Position numbers and translations under genes: made by a program. Shown here one piece after another: positions 12,102-23,779 of a stretch of DNA of 64,000 nt; position 1 is the first letter of the stretch; every line of letters begins with the position of its first letter. Under the pieces are notes generated by a model that searched no databases, had not been told where the DNA came from, and worked only from the letters and a program-made list of their open reading frames with translations. The stretch covers positions 310,001 to 374,000 of the forward strand of contig JAGTWJ010000008.1 in the NCBI GenBank assembly GCA_020064725.1, read 5' to 3'. Source of the stretch: Drechslerella dactyloides. Its lineage: Eukaryota; Ascomycota; Orbiliomycetes; Orbiliales; Orbiliaceae.

Positions 12102-13637
12102 TCATTTAGACCCACCCGGATACCCGAAAGCACGAGACGGGTGTCCAAAAGCTCCCATTCCCTCCTCGCCAGGCATGTTGCGAGACGGGAACCAATACCC
12201 ATGCGGCCGAACGAAGCCTGGAATGTCCTGTTCGAGCACGCGCCACGCCTCCCGACGCATCAAAGCGACGGTCTCCTCATCAAGCGTTCCCGCAGACGTC
12301 ATGTCGTCGAGGCCGTACAAATGAGTATCTTTGTCCCAATCCTTGCCGAACTCCGAGATGAGCTGGTCGTATGCAGCGTGGACGTACGACTTGAAAGTCT
12401 CGTCAGTCCATGCGACCGGTGCCTTTCGCTTGATCTGACGCTTGATCCAGCGGAACAAGAGCTTGATCGCCGTCAAGTGGCCCATGTCGATCGCCAGCCT
12501 GGTCAAGAATCCGAACGAGTTCCCCTCCCAGCCTGGAGCGAAGCCCACCTGGTACGTGTATTTGTAGGAGGACCCGAAACCGTCGTCGACTCTCATGAAC
12601 AGGGTGTACGTACCCAAGCCGGTTGCGTGCGCGACTTGCTGTCTCCATCCGTCAATGGTGGGAGGGACGTACGTCTGGCGAGCATGCAAGGCCCGCTGAT
12701 GATCGTGTGCCGGGTATACGTTACCACCGATGAACGTCGTCTTCCCACAGACCTTCCAGTGCTCCAGGTCGTTCCACTGGCAGTCGAGGTTGCAGTACCG
12801 TGTGGTGCTGATGCAGCCGCAACGGGCACACCCGATGCTGCGTATGGCCGCCATGCGCTTCCCGCAGTTGAGGTTCGAGCACTGATAAAAGATGGCAGAA
12901 AGGTCGATGGGATCACCGGTGATCTCGTGAGGGTTGATGATCTGGCAAGCGGAGCCGTCGGCCTTGAGGGGTTTGCCAGGCGCGAACTTTGGGTTCGTGA
13001 CGTAGAAGATCTGGCCTGGTGCGGTGTTGTCGGTCGTGTACAGACACCCATCTGTCACGAACTCCCCATCGCGACTGTCAAGAGAAGATCTGTCAGTACG
13101 ATGTGGTCAACTATACGCGAGAGGGAATAAATGCGCTACTTACCTTCGGGCGAACGTTCGCTCCTTCTCCATGACGCTCGCCGGGTCAATCTCGTTCACG
13201 TTCACGAGCAAGCTGTCGAACCGATAACGCCTCTCAGCCGGACACCAAATCGTCGACAGAGCCATGGTTGTCGTCTCGTTTCCGTTCGAATCCGTGACGG
13301 AACGTGGCGACGTGATCACCATGGTCGGCTCTATCGGCCGCTTTGCGTCGAAGAGCTGTAAGAGCCTTCGCTCGGTTGCAGACTGCCTGATCATTCCAGA
13401 CAGGAAGAACGCGCTGCACGACGTCCTCTCCCCGACCTCGAGGTCCCCGGCCGTCGTCGTGAACATGTGTTCACGGAAGTGGGATGGGTCGTCCCGCCTC
13501 TGGGTGTACACGTCAACGGGTCTATCGACGACGTAGGAGGGCAGGAGGTGGAAATTCGACTGGATGGCCTTGATCAAGGCCGGATCCGTCGGCGTTTCCG
13601 GGGCGGCAGGCTGGACTCGCTCAACGAGTCCCGAGTT
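12102..13637 (-). CDS. MYND zinc-finger region, in frame behind a TAG stop (readthrough product or broken gene end)
   Basis: Two exons, 13637-13144 and 13074-12102, encode 488 residues in the same frame as the gene above, directly after its TAG. Codons straight after the stop keep the C/G-ending bias of a real gene, and the stretch SNFHLLPSYVVDRPVDVYTQ looks well-formed, so coding begins before the first downstream ATG (near 13465). The junction (AAG/GTAAGT, then GACAG) restores frame across RSRDGEFVTDG. A MYND-type zinc finger follows: CSNLNC, then CARC, RYCNLDC and a final H-x3-C, eight ligands in MYND spacing. The C-terminal 200 residues are globular-looking and not recognised. It could be the C-terminal part of a 1587-residue readthrough protein, a separately started protein, or a remnant cut off by a recent nonsense change. 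No ATG-started model includes the first ~55 codons. Confidence 0.7.
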
Positions 13638-13651
13638 CTACTCGGGACCCG
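13625..13651 (-). other. Perfect hairpin with a stop codon at its tip
   Basis: On the minus-strand transcript, arm GTCCCGAGT (13648-13640) and arm ACTCGGGAC (13636-13628) are exact reverse complements around a three-base loop AGA. Three more pairs extend the base (one G-U), making a 12-pair, GC-rich stem. The UAG stop of the upstream reading frame (13640-13638) is formed by the top base pair plus two loop bases. Confidence 0.9.
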
Positions 13652-16600
13652 AAGAAGCCCCCTCCTTCGCTCCTCCCTCGTCGCCGGTCTCCGCAGAGAC
13701 CCCCGCGTCCGCCACCCGCCCCTCAGTCGCCGGAAGGGCCATTCCAAGAATGGCCGCTTCCACACCGGAGGATTCTGCAACCGGTGCCGACTGAGCGGCC
13801 GCCGCCTTCTCCTCAGAAGCTCGTCGACGCGCTGCTCTCTCCTTGACGGAGAGCTTGTCTGCGGCCCTCCCTCCGGCAGCCGCCATCGCAGCCGCCTTGG
13901 CAGCAGCCGCAGCCTTCCGCTCCTTCTTGGTGAGCACCTTGGGAATGACCATATCCTCCAGAATTGGGAGGATGGCCGCCTTCTCCTCGGCGCTTGCCAC
14001 CTGGTCGGAGCCCTCGACGACCTTCTCGCTCTCCACAACGGAGGCAGCTGCCTCTTCGTTGTGCTCTTCCTCGGCTGCCTTGTCCTCAGCACCCTCCGCC
14101 GGCTCAGCACTGTCCCCATGAGCCTCTTGAACTTCAACTTTGGTGTCTGGCTCTGCTTCTTCGTTGAGCTCAAGACCGTTGAGATTCGTGCTCGTACCTT
14201 CGTGCTCTCCCTCCTTGCTGTCCACGGAGGCGAGCGGACCAGAGACAACCGTGCGATCCTGACGCCCCGTCTTGCTCTGTTGGAGCATGACGCTGCTTTG
14301 AGCCAAGCTTGGGAACTCAACAACGTCACTCAGAACGGGGAGACGTTGTTGCTTCTTTTGCTTGGGGGTTTTACGAGGAGCAGGTCGCTTGTTCTCTTGT
14401 CCCCGGGGCTTCTCTTGTCCTTGTGGTTTCTGTTGCCCTTGAGGTTTCTCTTGTCCTCGCGGCTCCTCCTTCTTGGGAGGGGCCGGTGCCGCTGTCTTGG
14501 GAGGGGTGACAGGGGCAGCAGGGGCAGTAGAGCCAACAGGGACAGGATGGACAGGTGGGGAAGTAGGAGCTGTGGAGGTGGAACTCGATGGCACTGGCAT
14601 GGCTTTCGGGAGGATACGAATATTACCTCGGCCCTCCCGTGGCTGGTAGGGACGACGAGGAAACATTGCAGCTGGGTGATGATGTCTCGGAGGGGCGACA
14701 TTTTGCTTGTTGTCGTTCTTGATTCCCCTTTTGTTCGAGACCATCGTCCATGAGGAAGGCTCATTGCACGAAGCTTCCAAGGCGAGTTTCATCTCTTCTT
14801 CATTGTCATACAGCGCCTCTTTCGGGGGGCTCTTCGGAGGAACCTCAGGTTCTTCCGGCTCGCATGACGGTGAAGAAGTTGGCTCAGAAGCGCCCGGAAT
14901 TGGGGATTGCAGAGGTTGGCTTCCTGGCACCGACTTGCTTTCACCCGAACTCTTCTTGTTCTTGCGGCGTCTGGCCATTTTCTCTGTTGATTCACGATTG
15001 TCAGCGTTCTGAATACGGTGGACTTGGGCTCGATGGGTCACTTACTAGACGGTTTCTCGTAAAAGTCTGGAAGTTCGAGAGCGGGTTTGGCGGCTAAGTT
15101 CACTGTCAGCATCGTCAACGCTCAGGGAAAACTATCCTGAAGTTTACCTTTGGTCCCAGGGGTTGAACTTTTGGATGCCGGAGAGGGAGCTGCTAGAACA
15201 TGAATGTCAGTATCTTCGGAAGAGACGAGGAAGAAGAAAGGAAGGTGGTTCTCAGGACAGGCAATGGATTGATGATGGAGAAAGGGAATGATGCGTGATG
15301 ATGGATCCGGCTGACAGGCTTGTGCTTTGGATGGAATGATGACTCGGAATGATGAAGGAGAAAGAGACTTACCAGGACTGGACTTCTCAACTGTGTTGAC
15401 GGAGGCCGTCTGTTCGAGTGCTGCTTCACTCGCGGCACGGGCTTTGCGTCGTTGTTTTTTCGCTTTTGTGAAATAGTATCGTAAGTAGGTGATCGTTAGG
15501 AGAATAGAAAATGCTTTGATTTCAAAGACGTGTAGGCGATACGATCTTAAGACGAAGAGGGTGACGAAGAAAAGGGGAGGAGGGAGAGAGAGAGAGAGCT
15601 CAGAGGGGGGGGAGGGGGTTCTTAAATAGTCTTCTCGGACGTGCTGAGGGAATGCGTGACTGTTTTTTTGTTGTTGAAGGCAAGGGAAATTTAAACAGTG
15701 ATGGTGGGTGTATAAATTTGTGGGAGGGGGGAATTTTACTGTTGTGGGCGTGCTGGCTTACCTTTGGACTTGGAGACGGGTGCTGTTGTTGACGATACTT
15801 CCTGTGACTGTGCTGTTTCCTGTGACTGCGTCTTTTTTCCCTCACCATTCTGAGCCTCTACATTGCTTTCGGTGCTAGTTACGACAACACTGGGCTCTTC
15901 GACACTGTCTTCCTGCTTTACAGCCAAATCGTGAAGGAGAGACAGTGAACCAAACCGCATAGCATCAATCATTTCCTCATCTGCTTGTGATGCTCCAGCT
16001 TCTGTCGCATCATCGATGGTGACGAGTGTGGCCGGCTCATCTGTTAGCATCGCGTCGACAGCAATAGCTTCGACTGCCTGAGCTGGTTCTTCTGTTTGAT
16101 CTGCTGCTTCTAGGGGTTAGGTGTGTCAGTATCAGTACCGCTAGGTCGAAAGGATTTCGGTCTCGGGGAAAGCATCATCTCTGTTTACCTGGTTGGGTAG
16201 CTGTGGGCGGTGTCTGTCTGCTCCGTGCAAGTTTCCGCTTATCACTGCGCTTTGCTTTCTTCGTCTTTTTCGAGGTCTTGTCGACGGGCTCGCTTTGCTG
16301 AGCCTTAGACTCCCCGGTGATAGTTCCCGAAGACTGCTCGCTCATTGCTGCTGCGTCCACCATCTCAACATCTTCGAGCACTGAGCCGGTGAGCTGAGGG
16401 GCAGATAGCTGTGTAATGGTTTCAGGGACGGCCGCCTCGGCTTCATCCTCAGCTGGACCCATGATCAGGAGTCGGCAGCTTCTCATCACCTCATCTTGTC
16501 TGGTGCGTTCCTTGAGTCGGTCCATGATCTTGGGATACACGGGAACAGCCACGTTCATGGCTTCCAAGTGCAAATGACCATTCGAGAGACAGTCATCCCA

Positions 16601-17608
16601 GACACTCAAAAATGATTGAAAGAAGTAGGTGATAAGGAGAGAGCGGCAAAGAACGGCGCGGGTGTATAGGACCTCTCCACTCTGATGAGAGTCGATGATC
16701 TTGCGGAAAAACTTCTCACCAAGGTCATCAAGACATTGCATAGGGTGCTTGCGAAGACGGGTGGCATAGGGAGAGTCGATGCGGAAAGAATCATTGTCGA
16801 GAGACTTGGGGGGTTGGATCCAGGGGTCCATTTGCTGAAGCAGATACTCTCCTGGTGCGCCGTGGACGTAGTATTCAACGTTGACATCGTAGGCGATCAT
16901 ATGATAAGCCTTGATGGCGGAGCTCTTCTCGAGTGCTTCCATCATAGCCGCAACCACGAGTCTCTCGTAGTCGCCGACTCTGATCTTGCGGGAAACGTGG
17001 AAGATGAAGAAGTCCCACCCACCGCGGATCTCTTTCACTAGCTCTTGAAGAACCCGTTGCTCCTGGATGAGAAGGTCTTTGGCACGTTCTTCCCAGATCG
17101 GGGAAGGACGACCCAAATCTTTGAGAAAGGACAGGCTGAATTTATTGTCATCACCGCCATCAGAGTTGACGACGCTGTTGAAACTATTGGTGATCAAACC
17201 GTGCATATGACTGATGACATGTCGGTATGAAGTGATGTTATCCTCGTCCTCGTCATCAAAAAAGTTTTCCATGAACTTGAGGTTATCAAATTGCTCCTCC
17301 GGAGGCGGGGGAAGAACTCGGGAGATTGGAAAGATTGTGCTGGGGAGCGGAGAACTCGACCGGAGTTTGGCAAGCTCGAGTATCTCGTGAGTGTGCTTCG
17401 GATCGTCAATGTAGTAGGCGACGAAGTCCCCGTTTGCAGGAATGAGTCCGCCGTTGATGATGATTTTGTTCGTCATCTCATACTCAAGAGGGAGCAGCAT
17501 GAAATACGTATCATCGGCTATTATCTTGATTCGAAGTCGGTCGCTTTTGTCGCATTTGGCCATGACCAGTTTGGTGGTAACACCACGAAGCGTGCTGATG
17601 GCGGGCAT
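13638..17608 (-). CDS. Large unrecognised protein with disordered linker (ends at TAG before MYND region)
   Basis: Six exons: 17608-16189, 16109-15762, 15462-15373, 15192-15148, 15093-15046 and 14983-13638, total 1098 residues plus stop. Every junction is phase 1 and GT-AG. The first ~400 residues look folded (ATG at 17608, MPAISTLRGVTTKL onward; MLLPLEYEMTNKI; the histidine/aromatic-rich AYHMIAYDVNVEYY) but I do not recognise a family. From ~410 on the protein is disordered: lysine-rich KKTKKAKRSDKRK, acidic and Ser/Thr/Pro stretches, short exons such as APSPASKSSTPGTK, then a Lys/Arg patch MARRRKNKKS and repeated PQGQEKPRGQE-like units. The frame stops at TAG 13640-13638 at the tip of a long hairpin, while coding-like sequence with a MYND finger continues in the same frame. 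The excellent start context at MARRRK allows a second, shorter product, but the preceding intron (branch gctgac, acceptor acag) argues for one gene. Confidence 0.7.
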
Positions 17609-18677
17609 GGTGTCTGTCGTTGTTTTCGTACTACCCGGAGGGAATGTTCGCTAGGGATGAGAGAAGATATCCTGGCAATCGATATTAGAGAGACGCAGGA
17701 GGTATAGGGGGATGGGGGGTTCGAGGGGGGCTGGCCTACCTGTCTACTTGTAGATGCCTACGATTGAGAGGGATGATGTAGAGGGGAAGGAATTTTTTGT
17801 TCTTCGTGAGTGGGAGTGTGGCCTTTTATATTTCGTGGGCGAGTTGTCGACACGCAGCAGCTTTTCCGCTGACTTGTAGCGGTTAACCCTATCATGAGAG
17901 CTTTAAACGTGTCCAGACAGCACACCGACACCTGGAGGCATATCTGTCGCCTGTTGGAAGAGAGCAAGCGCTCTCGGTTGACCAGTCGAGCTGCAGTCAG
18001 GGAGATTGAAGGGAGACCGGCTTCTCAGATACTCTTACATGATCTATACGCCGGATGGGCTTCTCATACACTAATCTAGGGTCTGAAGTAGTACCCAGCT
18101 GGGAATACATCATGTAACGTTTTGTGATGCTCTGTTTTGAAGCCTCACGAGAAATCTCAAAATCCAGGGCTTAGCCATTGTTGAACCTCGTTAGAATTAT
18201 AATCATCCATCCAGCATATACTGTTCTCATGAACGATATAGTCAGACTATACCGTACGATGGCCCAACATCGAACCAAGCGGATTCCAACCCGATCTATC
18301 GATATTAGAGATCTCGAGATGCCATATGCCACAAGACGTCTCGTTGTTTCCTTCTTACGTAAGCGGTGCGTGTTGTGTGGGCGCAGTTTATTTCGCGCAG
18401 GCTTGGGCCGCCCGCCAGGCAGCCAGGGCGGCCGGCCAGCCAATCAATCTCGTGCGCCATTCCATTTCTCCCGTCCCGTCTCCCTCAGCCCGCAGGTCTC
18501 CTGGCTGCATCAACCCCCATCGCCAGCTTCACATCCACGGCTTCGCCTCCAAACAATCATCACAACTGTCCTTCACGCAGTATACACTCTACCGTTCCGC
18601 TAGCTTCTGCTCCACCGTACATCCGCTCTCTATAACAAACTTGCTTCTCGAAAATCCGCTCCTGCACGTCTTCCTTG
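17609..18677. other. Divergent promoter region
   Basis: This lies between the start codons of the large minus-strand gene and the KH-domain gene. It contains both leaders; no coding frame is convincing. A ~300-base C-rich leader with many CAGCC/CCGCC steps precedes the KH gene. Confidence 0.55.
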
Positions 18678-20204
18678 ATGGCAGACCCCAGCGGTGTCGC
18701 GGCTATCCTCGCGGCACTGAGTACGTACCACCTCCCCTTCTCACCCCTTACGACACCGCTGACCCCTATTCTCAAAACCTAGCCAGCCAGCAACAGCAGC
18801 GAGGAGCCGGCGTCCAAACGCCTCTGCTTGCCAACCTTCAGCAACAACAGCAGCAAGCCGCGGCTGGCCAACAGCCCGCTAACGCAAACACCTACGCTGC
18901 CCTCCAAAGTCTCCTCGCCAATGTCCCGCAGCCGACGCCTCCTGGAGGGACCGCTGCTCCTCCACCACCGGGCAACTTTTCCCTCCCTCAGCCTACCGGG
19001 TCCGGCGCGTTAGACCTCTCCAACATTCGTCCGAACAACGCTGGTTCGGCTTCCATACAGGACGCCCTGGCCAAGGCCCGTAACTTTGCGACGGAACGTG
19101 GCATCCAACCCGGCTCCTATCCGCGTAGGTGTAACAGTCTCAAACACACGTTGACCCCATACTAACCTCTCCTAGCTGCCGGCAATGCCAGAGAATTCGA
19201 AAGAGGCGGAGGAAGGGCCCCTTACAACCAAGACGCCAGGTCGCGATCGAGGTCTCCAGGCGGGCGCGGCGGCGGCAGCCAATACGGTGGTAGTGGCGGT
19301 CGAGATGGAAACTTCAATCCAAACCCATATCGCGACGAACGTCGTGGCCGAAATACATTCAGCTCGCCACGCCCCCGAGACCGATCCTTCAGTCCTCCGA
19401 ACAGAAATCGCAGAGGCGGCTCGCCTCGAGCGTACCGTGAACGGTCGCCGCAGGGAGAGGGAAATATAACGGATCACATGATGATTGACGCGTCTTTAGT
19501 CGGGTTGATTATTGGTCGCCGTGGGGAAACGCTCAAACGGGTGGAGGAGATGAGCGGTGCCAGGGTCCAGTTCGTCGCTGATAGCAGAGGTGAGCCCGAG
19601 CGCGTTTGCAACATCACCGGACCGAGAGCCGCAGTACAATCTGCCCGACAGCAGATCCAGACAATCATCTCGGAGAACAGTGCGAGTAGCATACGCGACG
19701 ACCACCGTCGGAGCAACTACGGCCACGGCCATGGTCATGGCAAGCACGGGGGAGGAGGAGGAGGAGGAGGTGGTGGTGGCGGTGGTGGAGGTGGCAGTGG
19801 TCATGGCGGCGGCGGCGGTGGTGGTGGCCCCGGTCGACAAGATCCCGCCCATCATCCTGTCCTCAAAGAAGGAGGTAAGGACCGACCCGCTATACAATAT
19901 GGCTTATTGTTGCACAAAGCTGACGTCACGTTTAGAGAATAGCATGCAGATAATGGTTCCCGATAAGACGGTTGGCCTGATCATTGGTCGGCGGGGCGAG
20001 ACTATTCAAGATCTCCAAGATCGGTCCGGTTGCCACATCAACATTGTCGGTGAAAGTAAATCGGTGAATGGTTTCCGCCCCGTCAATCTGATAGGGTCTA
20101 CAGAATCTGCAATGCGTGCCAAGGCTTTGATCCTCGAGATCGTTGAGTCAGATGTACGCCCCGGACCTGGGCCTGCCCCAGGACCTCCGCCACAGAGTAG
20201 TGGT

Positions 20205-20239
<35 letters not shown>

Positions 20240-20928
20240 AGGTCGCCAGCAGGGAGGTGGGTATGGAAATCAGGGCGGAGGAGGAGGAGGAGACAAAGGC
20301 GGTGAAACTATCCGTGTGCCAATCGACGCTGTTGGCATGATCATCGGAAAAGGTGAGCAATTCGATTACCATTACGCGCTATCGCCAGGTTAACTAACCC
20401 TATTTTAGGCGGTGAGACCATCAAGGAAATGCAGAACACCACAGGTGCCCGTATCAATGTGCTCAGCCAGCAAACAGCCGACGGAGAACGCGAGATCTCG
20501 CTGTCGGGTCCACCTGACGCTATCGCGCGGGCGAAAGCAGCGATCGATGAGAAAGTTGATACTGCAGTATGTATCCTTGTCATCTCTCGGTAGTAAATAT
20601 GGTGCTAACATGTATCTCACTGCAGCGTCGACAAGGCCAAGTAAAATCGCCCGACGGAAACCCCCCTGCAGGTGCAGGCGGCATTGACCCGCGCTACCAA
20701 CAAGCCCTCAGTGCGTATGCAGCAGCCGCGGCTACTGCGGGAGGAGGCGCTCCCCCCGCTGGATCTACTGACCCTGCCAATGACCCCTACCAGGCTTACG
20801 GTGGGTACGAAGCGTATGCCCAGACTTATGCCCAAACTTACGCCCAAATGTACTACGCCGCCATCGCAGCTCAGCAACAGCAACAACAGCCCGGTGGCGC
20901 ACCCGGCCCTGGCGCGCCCGGCACATAA
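18678..20928 (+). CDS. Three-KH-domain RNA-binding protein (FUBP/PSI-like)
   Basis: Six exons: 18678-18720, 18783-19124, 19176-19874, 19936-20352, 20409-20566, 20626-20928, giving 653 residues with all phases matched. The start is the ATG opening MADPSGVAAILAAL. An N-terminal Gln/Ala/Pro-rich region and an RGG/RS-rich region lead to KH1 (~residues 228-292, LVGLIIGRRGETLKRVEE), KH2 (~364-430, VGLIIGRRGETIQDLQD) and KH3 (~483-550, VGMIIGKGGETIKEMQN). All three carry the GxxG loop needed to hold single-stranded nucleic acid. Long polyglycine linkers separate the domains. The C-terminal tail repeats AYAQTYAQ-like units and ends in polyglutamine and Gly/Ala/Pro, similar in style to the Tyr-rich tails of FUBP-type splicing and transcription factors. 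The RNA target is unknown. The KH3 loop is split by the fourth intron, which supports that junction. Confidence 0.85.
19747..19835 (+). repeat. Polyglycine-coding GGN tract (first)
   Basis: A run of GGA, GGT and GGC codons encodes an uninterrupted and then Ser/His-broken glycine stretch between KH1 and KH2. It is likely length-variable. Confidence 0.85.
20199..20292 (+). repeat. Polyglycine-coding GGN tract (second)
   Basis: A GGT/GGC run followed by GGA-rich repeats encodes the linker between KH2 and KH3. Codon use differs from the first tract, so the two probably arose separately. Confidence 0.85.
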
Positions 20929-22214
20929 TCGTCGCCTTCGCCCTTGTCGAGACGTGTGCTGCCCTGAACGTACTTTTCGCCATGATTGAACACTCGCATG
21001 CTGAACAAAAAGTGAACCGCCATGAAATACGTACAGGCCTCGACAGATCGCCTGAAAGGACACGTGGATGACTCGATTTATGACGACCAACTGCCGTATT
21101 GACTTTTGACTTCGGTGCCGGATGATCGTACGCATACATACATTCACACGCTTGACAATGACGATGCCTGACTGTGCTACTGCTACCCTTTGCTGGTGAA
21201 CACGAACTCGACTCGGATGATTATTGCGCCCCCAAACACCACTGTGCACGCTTCTACTCGACTATGAACTCGCCGACTGCCGCCGTGCATGACAACAATG
21301 CACTAGGACGGAACTTAATACCGATAAACTTGACTCGATAAGGAGACAGTTGCACCCAGATCCGCACATCTCTTCTCCATTCTCGTTTTCTCTTGACTCT
21401 ATCGTTTGATTCCCAGGACTAGTTATATTCTATCTTCTTTTCCCGGCGTGATTTAAGACTGGGTTTGCCGACTGCTTTCTCCTTCGAATTTTTTTGACAA
21501 ATGCTAGTCCCTTTCGCCAATCCGTGCTTTCGTGGGGATTCTGGATGCGATTACATCTGTGACCGGACCTGATTCGCTGACCGCCCATTAACACGCCTAA
21601 TACCGTTGACTGACAACTGAATGCCGATACTATTCAATATGGAGAATGCGAGCGCCTGGTAAAATTTGGTTACCCAATCGTCAACCTGCCGCTAGCCGAT
21701 GATGAAGTACCACTATGACAAGAGACCGGACCCCGCCTCCTTCTATACTCTTCCCCTACCTCCTCCCTTGTGTTTAACGTTGATTGTCCTCCATCTTCTT
21801 GGATTGCATCGTTTGATGTGTTTTCTCTGTCTGGGTTGTATGTTTTTCTTTGTCTGTGGGATATCGTTCTGGGGTACAGTAATGCTGGAAAAGTTTTTTT
21901 TCTTTTCTTATCTTTTTTTTTTCGTACACGTAGTTGTAGGAAGGAGCCTGCGTATTAGTATAATATCCTGAATTCGCCTCCGTACATAGGTATATAACCG
22001 TCAGTGTATCTGTAGTCTAGTATTGCAATTCGAGTTCCATGGAAACAATCCTTGTTGCATGTTGGCGGGTTGTCGTGATCTCGCGATATCGATTATCCAA
22101 TACTCGGCAAACGCCCGCTGCCTGTTGACTTCTTTTCCTCACTGCAAACTTTAAAAAGAAACAACAGGATGCATCTCCTACGACAAAGCAATTGAACCAC
22201 CAGCCTTACTCGTG
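20929..22214. other. Intergenic, tandem genes
   Basis: This is the 3' flank of the KH gene and the promoter of the mitochondrial PheRS gene. T-rich and TATATA stretches lie near 21890-22000. No gene is visible. Confidence 0.55.
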
Positions 22215-23779
22215 ATGCCGGCATCACGCCCTCTGCTGCTCCTCGGCCGCCGCCTGGCGCAGGCTACAACATGCGCCCCACGTCGCTACTTTACGACAAG
22301 CCCCCAACGTACGTGAGTGCTGGTCCCACAATACATGCACATAACCTATCGCGATACCAATTGACCGATTCTTCCTTCCAGTCAATCGGAAAAAGCCCCT
22401 CGCCGACCTCCCGGGCACACTCACCCTTGATAACATCACGTACAACACCGACAACGTGACCAACATCCCCTCCACCCTCCCCGCATACCTCACCCGCAAC
22501 CTGCACCTGCAGCCGTCCCACCCGCTCAGCGCGACCCGGCAGACGATCGAGTCGCTCTTCCCCGCTTCGCTCTACGAGACGTACAATACGCTGTCTCCCG
22601 TCGTCACCGTCGCGCAGAACTTTGACTGTCTCGGCTTCCCCGCGGACCACGTGGGTCGCAGCACTAGCGACACGTACTATGTTAACAAGCATACAGTTCT
22701 GCGCACGCATACATCCGCGCATCAGGCGGAGAAGTTCCGGGTGCTGGATGCGGTGGGCAAGCCGGGGTATCTTATAACCGCGGACGTGTACCGCCGCGAT
22801 GCGATCGATCGGAGCCATTATCCTGTTTTCCACCAGATGGAGGGGGCGAGGGTGTTTTCGCGCGGCGGCGGCGGGGATGTAGCGGCTGAGGTTATGGCGG
22901 AGGTGGAACGGATGGCGGCGCCTGGTGTGGAGGTTGTGGAGAGCTGTGCGGTGTACGAGGATGGGAATCCCGTGCAGGTTGCGAAGGGGCATACCGCCGC
23001 TGAAGCGGAGGCTGTCGCGCAGCATCTCCAGCGACAGCTCGAGCTTGTCGTCTCCCGTGTCTTCGGCGAGGCTGCGAGCGCTACCTCCACGGTGCCTTCT
23101 TTGGCCGCGCAGGAAAAGCTGAAGGTCCGCTGGGTGTCCGCTTACTTCCCATTCACGTCGCCTTCCTACGAGCTGGAGGTGTTCTGGAACAACGAATGGC
23201 TGGAAGTCCTCGGCTGCGGCGTCGTCCGGCAGGACCTGCTCGACTACGCGGGCCACAGCGACAAGATTGGCTGGGCGTTCGGTCTGGGGCTCGAGCGCAT
23301 CGCGATGCTAATGTACGGCATCCCGGACATCCGGCTGTTCTGGAGCCGCGACGAGCGGTTCGCGCGACAGTTCGCGGACGGCGTCGTCCGCCGGTACGAG
23401 CCGTTCAGTCGGTATCCGCAGTGTTATAAGGATGTTACATTCTGGGTGCCGGATGCGTTTCATGAGAATGACTTTATGGAGCTGGTAAGGGGTATCGGCG
23501 GGGACCTCGTCGAGGATGTCAAACTGGTGAGTTTCCTTCCCGACACATCACATCACCTAATTTACTAGCAGCCGGTGAGGTGTGGTGATATGAAGGGGCG
23601 GCTAACGTGGTCTGGTGTAGATTGACGAGTTTACACATCCGAAAACGGGGCGCAAGAGCATGTGCTACCGCATCAATTACTGCTCCCTCGAACGCACGTT
23701 GACGAACAAGGAGGCCGACATCTTGCAGGAGGAGGTCCGGGCCGCGCTAACTGAGAAGCTACACGTAGAGTTGCGGTAG
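22215..23779 (+). CDS. MSF1: Mitochondrial phenylalanyl-tRNA synthetase
   Basis: Exons 22215-22308, 22382-23526 and 23621-23779 give 465 residues. The N-terminus (MPASRPLLLLGRRLAQATT and on) is rich in Arg, Leu and Ala with no acids, as expected for a mitochondrial targeting sequence. Class II synthetase features follow: LRTHTSAHQAEKFR, and the motif-3 region GWAFGLGLERIAMLMYGIPD with WSRDERF after it. The C-terminal ~95 residues (FSRYPQCYKDVTFWVP to TEKLHVELR) are the ferredoxin-fold anticodon-binding domain typical of the monomeric mitochondrial enzyme, unlike the two-subunit cytosolic PheRS. It charges mitochondrial tRNA-Phe. At the first intron two donors overlap (GTACGTGAGT); only the first keeps the frame. 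The third exon begins at IDEFTHPKTGRKS. Confidence 0.95.

Noticed and set aside
12141..13130. Long open frame on the + strand (329 codons)
   Set aside because: It is the antisense of the MYND exon; its open state follows from the C/G-ending codons of the minus-strand gene, and it has no domain of its own.
13598..13719. A 90-base intron (GTCTCT to GTCCAG) that would remove the TAG and keep frame in the MYND gene
   Set aside because: Length and phase fit, but the donor GTCTCT is far from consensus and no branch point is visible; all other introns of this gene use GTAA-type donors.
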